Positions 26,207 through 33,289 of a DNA stretch of 34,665 nt are shown here, one piece after another. Under the pieces are notes generated by a model, which saw only the letters and a list, made by a program, of their open reading frames with translations, was not told where the DNA came from and searched no databases. The position numbers and the translations under genes are program-made. Numbering within the stretch: the first letter of the stretch is position 1; every line of letters begins with the position of its first letter. Origin of the DNA: Methanobacteriota archaeon (GTDB lineage Archaea; Thermoplasmatota; Poseidoniia; Poseidoniales; SP79); contig PAZI01000056.1 in NCBI GenBank assembly GCA_002715545.1, forward strand, positions 1-34,665, given 5' to 3'.

Positions 26207-26779
26207 ATGGCACGTCGTGAGGAAACCGTCGATGAAGAGTTGCTTGCCGCGATGGAGGCAAGTGAGACCGCGACATCCTTCAGAGTGAAAATGCCAGATG
26301 CCAGAATCGGAGAAATGTTCGCTATCGCGGATCAGATTCTTGGGGGGCGGCGCCTCAATGTCATCTGCTCAGATGGAAAAACAAGATTGGGACGGATTCC
26401 TGGAAAAATGAGAAGAAGAGAGTGGGTTCGAGAGAATGACTTGATTGTCATATTACCATGGGATTTCCAAGATTCACGCTGTGATGTGCGTCACCGCTAC
26501 ACAAAAACCCAGGCATTATACCTCTCAAGAAAAAATCTGATTCCTGAAATTGTTGACATCTTCGGAGCAGGACCATCAATGACAGAAATAGAATCCGAAG
26601 AGGGAGATGACCTCTGGAGTGAGACTGAGGTTATTGAGGACATTGAGGGGGAAACAGAACCTGATATGACCACTACTGAAGTCAGAGATAGGGAGGTTGA
26701 TGCATTGTTCGGAGACCCGGAAGCCGACGTTGTGAGCGAAGATGAGGTGGACGATGTGGACGAGGACCTGTTCGACTGA
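26207..26779 (+). CDS. eif1a: Translation initiation factor aIF1A with long acidic C-terminal tail
   Basis: aIF1A binds the A site of the small ribosomal subunit during start-codon selection. The 190 residues start at the ATG at 26207. The S1-like OB fold lies at about 22-95, with the family features GRRLNVICSDGKTRLGRIPGK and the basic RRREWV segment, then DVRHRYTK and the helix to about 120. Archaeal members normally end near here, at about 100-115 residues. This protein goes on for about 70 residues of strongly acidic sequence ending DEVDDVDEDLFD (179-190). The 5' gap (26152-26206) shows no clear promoter. It is grouped with RIO1 and KH genes, a translation and ribosome-assembly cluster. 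Confidence 0.93.
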   Translation: MARREETVDEELLAAMEASETATSFRVKMPDARIGEMFAIADQILGGRRLNVICSDGKTRLGRIPGKMRRREWVRENDLIVILPWDFQDSRCDVRHRYTKTQALYLSRKNLIPEIVDIFGAGPSMTEIESEEGDDLWSETEVIEDIEGETEPDMTTTEVRDREVDALFGDPEADVVSEDEVDDVDEDLFD

Positions 26780-26787
26780 GGCATCAT

Positions 26788-27675
26788 ATGACTAACGAAG
26801 TTGACGATGACAGCGTTGACACCCCCATAAGTGACGATGATAACATCGAGTTCACCGGAGCTGCGACTCAACTCGAATGGATGGACCAACCACGTCATGA
26901 GCAAATATTTCGGGATATCGAAGAGCAGATCAATTCAGGACATGCAAAAACACCCGACCGTAGTGGACGCAAAGTTCTGGACTCAGTGTTCGACCATTCA
27001 ACACTGATGGCAATCTACAAATTGATGCAAGATGGTGTTATTGAACAACTGAATCATCCCATCGCCAGAGGAAAAGAAGCACATGTGTATCACGCAACTG
27101 GGCCACAAGGAGCCATGGCGGTCAAGATTTTTCATACTACTAATGCTGTGTTCAAGAATCTCCTGAAATATATCGAAGGTGATCCTAGATTCACTGGATT
27201 GAAAAGAAAACATCGTGATTTAGTGACTATATGGGTTCGAAAAGAAATGCGAAACCTCATTCGAATGCATCGCGAAGGGGTTCGTGTTCCCGAACCCATC
27301 AGCGCTTACCAGAATGTACTCGTGATGAATTTCATAGGTGAAGATGGGAGAGCTGCACCTCAAATACGCCATGTTGAACTCGAAAATCCAGAAACTGTTG
27401 TCATCGATTTATCGAACATGTTGCGATTAATCTGGCAGAAATCTGAACTTGCTCATGCTGATTTCTCGGAATATAATATCCTCTGGCATCAGGATGAACC
27501 ATGGGTCATCGATGTGGGACAAGCTGTCTCTGGACGACATCCGAGAGCTGAGGAATATCTTGTCAGAGATATCGAAAAATTACATTCATGGGCAAATCGA
27601 CAAGGAGTGACGATTCCTCTCGAAGACATCGCCCTCCATGTCGTTGACGAAGAAGGCATGGGGTGGGACGTTTGA
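26788..27675 (+). CDS. rio1: RIO1-type atypical serine kinase/ATPase
   Basis: RIO1 acts in late small-subunit maturation. The 295 residues show the RIO P-loop-like ARGKEAHVYHA (about 93-103) and ATP-binding Lys113 in AVKIF. The catalytic loop is HADFSEYN with Asp225 and Asn230, and the metal-binding site is IDVGQAV with Asp242 (Gly replaces the usual Ser after Val). The HADFSEYN and STGKEA-like motifs favour RIO1 over RIO2, and no N-terminal winged-helix domain is present. An acidic ~30-residue N-terminus precedes the RIO domain. It begins 8 bases after the aIF1A gene and overlaps the KH gene as TTGA. Confidence 0.95.
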   Translation: MTNEVDDDSVDTPISDDDNIEFTGAATQLEWMDQPRHEQIFRDIEEQINSGHAKTPDRSGRKVLDSVFDHSTLMAIYKLMQDGVIEQLNHPIARGKEAHVYHATGPQGAMAVKIFHTTNAVFKNLLKYIEGDPRFTGLKRKHRDLVTIWVRKEMRNLIRMHREGVRVPEPISAYQNVLVMNFIGEDGRAAPQIRHVELENPETVVIDLSNMLRLIWQKSELAHADFSEYNILWHQDEPWVIDVGQAVSGRHPRAEEYLVRDIEKLHSWANRQGVTIPLEDIALHVVDEEGMGWDV

Positions 27676-28412
27676 CTAATCCTCCTCAGCACATCACTCG
27701 AATTCCAATGAATCGTATCGCTGTTATGATTGGGAAGAATGGCACTACTCGAAAAAGCTTGGAAGATTCAGCGGGGGCTCGCTTATTCATCGATTCAGAC
27801 ACGGGAGATGTCTCAATTCAATGGAGCACAGAAGCAAATGATCCAGTGAAAATGATGAAAATGCCAGACGTGATTCGAGCGATTGGGCGTGGAATGCCAC
27901 CAAAGAAGGCAATTCCCTTACTTGAAAATGACGACCTGTTTATGGAAATCATCGACCTGCGAGATTGGGTCGGAAAACGTGGAAATCAACTACGTCGGCT
28001 ACGTTCCAGACTCATTGGAAGGAATGGGCGCATTCGTGGAATCATCGAAGAACATACAGGATGTGAACTCAGCATCCATGGACATACTGCCACTCTCATA
28101 GGATTACAGATGGGAATGGCGGATGCCAGGTCTGCAATTGAAATGATTCTCAACGGTTCTGAGCACTCAACTGTGATACGCACTCTTGAACAGCGACGAA
28201 AGAGGAGAAGAGAGGCGAGCAAAATGATTGATTACATCGAAGTTAGAGATTCTGCCACATCAACCATTGATGCCTTGGTTCCAGGATTACACAAAGCAAG
28301 AAGCAGGCAGAGGAGGCTGAAGCAAGCACAGGTCAATCCAGAGGATGAGCAAGATGTTGAAGAAATGATTAGCCTCAAGGACGACGAAGCCATTGTGTGG
28401 GAAGAAGAATGA
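27672..28412 (+). CDS. Double KH-domain RNA-binding protein, Dim2/Pno1 type
   Basis: The 246 residues contain two KH domains. The first has a GKNG loop at 21-24 inside RIPMNRIAVMIGKNG, and the second has GRNG at 116-119 followed by RIRGIIEEHTGCELSIHG. This is the layout of archaeal Dim2/Pno1 (Krr1-like) proteins that bind 3' 16S rRNA during small-subunit assembly, and the position next to RIO1 supports it. A basic, Arg-rich helix and an acidic C-terminus follow. The TTG at 27672 overlaps the RIO1 stop and leaves the first KH domain complete. The GTG at 27663 is an alternative. The ATG at 27708 would cut the first strand and is unlikely. The stop directly abuts the stop of the convergent sufE. 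Confidence 0.88.
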   Translation: MTNPPQHITRIPMNRIAVMIGKNGTTRKSLEDSAGARLFIDSDTGDVSIQWSTEANDPVKMMKMPDVIRAIGRGMPPKKAIPLLENDDLFMEIIDLRDWVGKRGNQLRRLRSRLIGRNGRIRGIIEEHTGCELSIHGHTATLIGLQMGMADARSAIEMILNGSEHSTVIRTLEQRRKRRREASKMIDYIEVRDSATSTIDALVPGLHKARSRQRRLKQAQVNPEDEQDVEEMISLKDDEAIVWEEE

Positions 28413-28820
28413 TCAGATTGCCATCTTTCCAATGTCTTGAATGGTTCGAATCAGGCTTCTGAGCCCATTAGACCTAGATGGGGTAAGCGAGTTCTGAATG
28501 CCGATTGTCTCAAGAAACGTTGGCTCAAAGTTCGCCACCTCCTTTGGATGAAGGCCTTCCAAAGCGATGGCAATGAGTGATATCAGACCTTGCATAATCA
28601 TTGCATCAGCAGCACCACGCAGATGGGCACCGGTATTTCCACTGAAGTTCAAGAGGATGTGCACTTCAGATTGACAACCACTGACCCTAGTTTCATCCGA
28701 CCACAATGAGGTTTCCAATTCATCAAGTTCGTCAGCATACTCAAACAGGAGTTCATATTTCTCCATAGGATCTTCAAGATCCATGAATTCCTTGATTGCC
28801 GCATCCAATTGCTCATTCAT
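28413..28820 (-). CDS. sufE: SufE-like cysteine desulfurase acceptor
   Basis: SufE takes persulfide sulfur from the cysteine desulfurase SufS for Fe-S cluster assembly. The 135 residues match the family length. The active cysteine is Cys49 in RVSGCQSEVHI, and the helical FEPTFLETIGIQNSLTPSRSNGLRSLI-type C-terminal region is typical ('LGLxxxLSPSRxNGL'). The ATG at 28820 has AGAGGT eight bases upstream and overlaps the stop of the gene before it by 8 bases, so the pair is co-transcribed. No sufS, sufB, sufC or sufD gene is visible nearby. The family is mainly bacterial, so transfer from bacteria is likely. CsdE is the alternative name for the same fold. Confidence 0.93.
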   Translation of the reverse strand: MNEQLDAAIKEFMDLEDPMEKYELLFEYADELDELETSLWSDETRVSGCQSEVHILLNFSGNTGAHLRGAADAMIMQGLISLIAIALEGLHPKEVANFEPTFLETIGIQNSLTPSRSNGLRSLIRTIQDIGKMAI

Positions 28821-30327
28821 CACCTTCTACCTCTGGTGCTTGGCGATGAATGAATACTGAGGCAAATAGACCAATGATCATGACAAATGATAGCCCGGGA
28901 GAAAATCCAGGGACGATAGCAACCACATTCTGGTCAATACCAGTGGCAATCTCGTAGATTTCGTTGTTCCCTTCATCGCGTTCATCGATTGCACCAGCTG
29001 GGTCAATGATGAAACGAACGTCGTTCGGGCCCGAACGAAGAACTTGGACTTGGAACGTGATGGAATGCTTCCTGTCACCGAGGAAGCCTGGTTCAACCTG
29101 ATAACTTTCGAGGATAACCCATGGATCTCCTGGCTCTCTATCGGCCGGAGCGCTCTCGACACTGATGTCGACAGCCCCCATGTAGGCCTCGGTCGTCGAT
29201 AGTTCAACAGTGATGTTAATCGTCTGTCCAGGGAATTCAGCAACACTTTCGACAGATGATGAATTCCAGTATAAGTCCAATCCTGGGGAAATGCGATGGA
29301 ACGATACCGTTGTCGATTCTTCATTCCCCGCCAAGTCAACAAGGGTACCTTTGAGCGCAAGATATTGACCTTGACGAGTTGACCATGTCAAGAGACCGAG
29401 GGAACGGCGAAGGGTTGCTCCGGGAACAGAAGTCCAATCATTCTCATCTTCCTGCTGGATTCCATCATCATCGAATCGGTATTCAATAATTGAATTCAAC
29501 ATATCAAGACCAGATTCATCATCACGGCCAGTCAATTCAACCTCAATCGGTTCGTCTGGTGAGCGTGAGGTATGTAGATCACCATGGATGAACCAAATAC
29601 CAACAGTTGGTTCTGAGCGATCGACACTGATGTTCATCGTCCATTCGGGTCCGACATTATCGACATTATCAGTGGCTCGGAGAGTGATCAGGATGTCTTC
29701 ACTCTCTGGAAGTGGTGAAGAACCGGGAGATGGAAATGGGATTGCATCCCCAATCCAAGGCTCCCAAGGGCCGTCACCGATTCTTACCTCACGTGATTTG
29801 ACACCACTGCCTGTCTCGGTAATCGAAGCATCTGGATCAGACCATGTGAATGAACCGGTGTTGACCCAACCGTCAGATATGGAAAGAGAGGGGTTATCGA
29901 TGACAGGTCCTGTCCGGTCAACCCCAAAGGTGCATGTCTCAGCATCTGCTCCCCCATCACCATTCAGCGTCAATGTAAGGTCGTGTTCGCCCTCATCGAG
30001 AGAAATTCCGGTATCGTGTTCAAAGCCACTTGGAGACGATGTGACCGAATCATCTGTGGCGAAACCACCACTGAGGACATCTCCTGTGAGTGTCGCAACT
30101 TCAACATCACCTGTGTATTCATACGTCAGATTAACGAATGTAGTAACCGTACTTTCCAACCACGACACTGTTGAACAATCTCCAAAGGTAGCATCACTCA
30201 TGATAAATGAATCATCTACGATGGTAGGTGACGCTCGGCCCAAGGTGGTGGCGGCTGATGCAGATGCAAAAAGAAGGCATGTGCACATCAGAATGGGTAT
30301 CGACGTTCGCAACTGCTGCACTCCCAT
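28813..30327 (-). CDS. Exported Ig-like/CARDB surface protein with PGF-CTERM-like tail
   Basis: The 504 residues begin with a signal peptide (hydrophobic core about 9-24, ASA-A cleavage site). Several beta-sandwich regions follow. They include bacterial Ig-like segments around residues 125-225 and 225-350 with the motifs 'DRTGPVI', 'RATDNVDNVGPEW' and 'VDLAGNEES', and a CARDB-like domain at about 360-465 ending 'DERDEGNNE'. The C-terminus has PGFSPG, a hydrophobic helix, then His-Arg and an acidic tail (473-504). This resembles archaeal PGF-CTERM sorting signals. I chose the ATG at 30327 because GGTGGAGG lies 8 bases upstream; an in-frame GTG at 30342 lies inside that site. The function is unknown. 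Pairing with sufE seems incidental. Confidence 0.82.
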   Translation of the reverse strand: MGVQQLRTSIPILMCTCLLFASASAATTLGRASPTIVDDSFIMSDATFGDCSTVSWLESTVTTFVNLTYEYTGDVEVATLTGDVLSGGFATDDSVTSSPSGFEHDTGISLDEGEHDLTLTLNGDGGADAETCTFGVDRTGPVIDNPSLSISDGWVNTGSFTWSDPDASITETGSGVKSREVRIGDGPWEPWIGDAIPFPSPGSSPLPESEDILITLRATDNVDNVGPEWTMNISVDRSEPTVGIWFIHGDLHTSRSPDEPIEVELTGRDDESGLDMLNSIIEYRFDDDGIQQEDENDWTSVPGATLRRSLGLLTWSTRQGQYLALKGTLVDLAGNEESTTVSFHRISPGLDLYWNSSSVESVAEFPGQTINITVELSTTEAYMGAVDISVESAPADREPGDPWVILESYQVEPGFLGDRKHSITFQVQVLRSGPNDVRFIIDPAGAIDERDEGNNEIYEIATGIDQNVVAIVPGFSPGLSFVMIIGLFASVFIHRQAPEVEGDE

Positions 30328-30335
30328 GGAACCCG

Positions 30336-30343
30336 CCTCCACC
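30336..30343 (-). promoter_or_regulatory. Ribosome binding site of the minus-strand surface-protein gene
   Basis: On the minus strand the sequence reads GGTGGAGG, eight bases before the ATG at 30327. It supports that start and implies a transcript with a leader. Confidence 0.55.
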
Positions 30344-30395
30344 CCACCTAGATTACAGACTCACTTCAAGGCTGTTACCCCTCAAGGCAGGTCAT

Positions 30396-30405
30396 GTCTA
30401 TATCT
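30396..30405. promoter_or_regulatory. TATA-like element in the divergent intergenic region
   Basis: The 100-base gap between the divergent genes contains GTCTATATCTC, the only clearly TATA-like sequence in it. On the plus strand it lies about 25 bases before the ATG at 30428. That is the archaeal TATA-to-start distance and suggests a leaderless transcript. On the minus strand the same AT core could serve the gene starting at 30327 with a leader of about 45 bases. The assignment is from spacing only. Confidence 0.4.
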
Positions 30406-30427
30406 CTGAGAAGGTGTAGGATGCACC

Positions 30428-33277
30428 ATGAGAGGAGCTCGGCCGAGAGGAGTTATCCTGCTCGCCACCGCACTTCTGTGCATATCGAGCGTTCCCATCA
30501 ATGTTCAAGCGGCTGGGTTTGGCTTTGATATCCGCGTTTCATCCATGACCGCTGTGATTTACGAAGGCCAAGATGTCATTTTCACAGTCAGTATCTGGAA
30601 CAATGAAAGCGAGGATGAGAATAATGTGAAACTCAGGGTCTACAAAAACGACCTTAGTGGTGAACAAATCGGCCCATTAGACATCGTTGATTTCGCGGTT
30701 GGTGAAACTACAAGGACATATTTCTGGCCGAATATCGGCTGGGGAGATGATGATGGTGTGCGTACCGTTTACGTCGCTATCGAATCTGCAGATGGGGAAA
30801 AAGAGCAACAGGAGTTAGGACTCTTCGAACTCGTAGCAGCACCAAACCTTGTTGCAGAAAATGTTGTTCTGAACGCTTCAAGCACCCTCTTGGGTGGAGA
30901 GGCTCTCGCATTCAACGTCACCTATTCCAATACTGGCCACGCTGCTGCTAACGGTGCTCAAGGAAGAATCGACATCCTCTCAGATAGTGGAGCAGATTTA
31001 GGATTACAATCCACAACCTTCGATATTGGAGATATTCAAGCAAACACATCTTCAACGACATTGGAAGTTCCTGCAGGACAATTGAACCTGAACGCACCTG
31101 AGGGAGGCACTTACAGCGCTAGATTCACAATCCTCCATCAAGCAGGAAATGGGGAAGCACCACAGATGATTGAGAGCGACGATGAGGTTTCCACTCCACT
31201 GATTGTTTCTCTGCCTGCTGAACATGTCATTTCCTTGGAGCGTACTGAATTTCAAGCTGCCACCGCCATCGAAGGGCCTTGGTACATCAACGGATCAGTC
31301 ACAAGATATCATGATCCTTCACAAGAGACGAGAGTTGCCATTGAATTGTATTGCCTTGACCTCCAAGTCAGATTGGGTGTGAAAAATGTCACGATAGGCG
31401 CTGGCCAAGATGCCTCAAGCCCCTTCTCATTCGAAATAGAATACAATGATCTCGTCGAAGCTGGAGCGAGTTCCACCCAGAACCTCGACATATATGTGGA
31501 AATCCAGACCGAGAATGAACGGGCAGATGCTGTATTGGTCTTTGTCTCCGAGCCAAATGTGAAAGTCTCTGCTGAATTACTGAGAACAAGTGATACAACT
31601 GCCCAGACAGGAGAGATACTGACAATCAGGCCAGGGGAGAGTGTAATCTGGAGAGTTACTCTGGTCAACGATGGTACTCAAGATGTCAGTGGAGTGGGGA
31701 GTGTGACTTGGGATTATGCACTTGGGGAGACCTCACAATTGAATGCAAGAACAATCACTGCTGGAGGGGATGTCACAATCCTCTTCGAATTCACAGCAGG
31801 TGAGACTGAAGTTCAAGGATCTGAATTGAATTTTGTCTGGACACCAGATGAAAATGAGTGGGATCGAATCACAACTGATAACACAGTGCAGCGCTTCCTC
31901 AATATCGCCACTCCTAACTCTGTGGAATTTCTTTCGTCAACTCTGATCATCTCGCCTAAGCCAACAGATGGTGAACTGATTCCTGGGACACGTTATACGA
32001 TTTCTATCCAAGCACGCTTCACAAAGCCAGGGTCCTACAACGTGGGATGTCTGCCAGATGGTCAAGATCTGATTCAGACAAGTTTCGCCGAAGTCACATC
32101 GAACGATCTGATCGGTACGATGAAGTGCGAATTCACCATCCCTAGCAGCCGAAGTGGAGAGATATTCTCAGTGGCATTCTCCAGTGATCAAGAATCTAAT
32201 CAAGAGATGATTGGATATAGTTCGTATGAAAGAATAGTTCAGAAGGAAGATCTCAATCAACAGATGGCGGATGAGCAATCAGATAGGAGATCAGTGGCAA
32301 TCATACTTCTCGTACTAGTTGCAATTCTTGCACTCGTTGCCCTTGTCTTTGCAATACGTCTCACGGATGATCAGACTGAAGAGGAAGTCGAGCGTTCAAT
32401 CTACGCTTACTGCCCACACTGTGATGGACCAATCGAAGGTGATGAGAATCAGTGTCCACATTGTGATGCGGACCTGACAAAGGCAACTACCTCATTCAGA
32501 TCATGCTCGGCCTGTGATGAAACCATACCTGCAGTCATGGAAACCTGTCCTTATTGTGGTGTTGAGCAATCGCTCACTTCACATTATGAGCGCCGCGAGA
32601 GGAAACTGGTCGAAGAAATTGCAATCCCGGACGCTATTGCACCCACAATGGATACTGACGAAGAAGAGCAGGATTATGTTGTGGGAGAAGATGACTTCGA
32701 GGCGATTGCGGGCGAATTTGGGTCTGGAGAAGATGCGGCTGCTTCGCAATGGGAATCCGAACTTGAGACAGCCGAGCGAACATTCTCAGAGCTTGAAGCA
32801 GCTTACCTTGCAGAAGTGGCAGTTGATGATATGGATGATGAAGAAATCATCACCCCTCTCCTTGATCGAACCTCAAAAGGGCTCGAGCTCGACGATGTAA
32901 TTGGAGCTTCTGACCAACGGCGAGCTCTCAAGGATGATGGATCTGAACTCAGTGCATCTGATGCAATGATCCGAAAGGACATCTACGACATCACTGGAGA
33001 AGATGGGGTCTTACCTGGTGAGGAGGTCAACATTCGAGGGATGATGACTGACCCTAGCATTGTTGGGAATGAAGTACCCGATGCAGAGGGATTGGTAGAC
33101 TTCTCAGGACTTGAGGCAGGACACTCATCATCACCGCCTGCTCAGGAACAGCCAAAGAAGGCAGTACGACGAAAGGCCGCACGTCGACGCAGTCCTCAAA
33201 ACGGTGGAACTGGTCAAGAAAGTGGGGTAAAAAAGGACAACCAACCAATAGATGAGGAGAATACACCTTCTGAGTGA
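30428..33277 (+). CDS. Membrane-anchored CARDB-like surface protein with cytoplasmic double zinc ribbon
   Basis: The 949 residues start with a signal peptide (about 1-28). Repeated CARDB/NEW3-like beta-sandwiches follow, for example at about 32-130, 140-260 and 375-490. One membrane helix lies at about 622-643. Inside the cell comes a double zinc ribbon (about 661-715) with four CxxC-type pairs: CPHC, CPHC, CSAC, CPYC. Next is a long acidic linker (about 735-905) and a short Arg/Lys-rich patch (about 915-930) near the C-terminus. The order of ectodomain, single helix, zinc ribbon and acidic tail suggests signal transfer or attachment to an internal partner. No kinase or known output domain is present. 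The ATG at 30421 is in another frame. The stop is 12 bases from the convergent transporter gene. Confidence 0.85.
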   Translation: MRGARPRGVILLATALLCISSVPINVQAAGFGFDIRVSSMTAVIYEGQDVIFTVSIWNNESEDENNVKLRVYKNDLSGEQIGPLDIVDFAVGETTRTYFWPNIGWGDDDGVRTVYVAIESADGEKEQQELGLFELVAAPNLVAENVVLNASSTLLGGEALAFNVTYSNTGHAAANGAQGRIDILSDSGADLGLQSTTFDIGDIQANTSSTTLEVPAGQLNLNAPEGGTYSARFTILHQAGNGEAPQMIESDDEVSTPLIVSLPAEHVISLERTEFQAATAIEGPWYINGSVTRYHDPSQETRVAIELYCLDLQVRLGVKNVTIGAGQDASSPFSFEIEYNDLVEAGASSTQNLDIYVEIQTENERADAVLVFVSEPNVKVSAELLRTSDTTAQTGEILTIRPGESVIWRVTLVNDGTQDVSGVGSVTWDYALGETSQLNARTITAGGDVTILFEFTAGETEVQGSELNFVWTPDENEWDRITTDNTVQRFLNIATPNSVEFLSSTLIISPKPTDGELIPGTRYTISIQARFTKPGSYNVGCLPDGQDLIQTSFAEVTSNDLIGTMKCEFTIPSSRSGEIFSVAFSSDQESNQEMIGYSSYERIVQKEDLNQQMADEQSDRRSVAIILLVLVAILALVALVFAIRLTDDQTEEEVERSIYAYCPHCDGPIEGDENQCPHCDADLTKATTSFRSCSACDETIPAVMETCPYCGVEQSLTSHYERRERKLVEEIAIPDAIAPTMDTDEEEQDYVVGEDDFEAIAGEFGSGEDAAASQWESELETAERTFSELEAAYLAEVAVDDMDDEEIITPLLDRTSKGLELDDVIGASDQRRALKDDGSELSASDAMIRKDIYDITGEDGVLPGEEVNIRGMMTDPSIVGNEVPDAEGLVDFSGLEAGHSSSPPAQEQPKKAVRRKAARRRSPQNGGTGQESGVKKDNQPIDEENTPSE

Positions 33278-33289
33278 AGGTGGACAAGT

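Noticed and set aside
29588..30409. Open frame of 273 codons on the plus strand
   Set aside because: It lies antisense to the exported protein at 28813-30327, has low-complexity Ser/Pro/Val content and no family resemblance. The minus-strand gene has a signal peptide, domains and a ribosome binding site.
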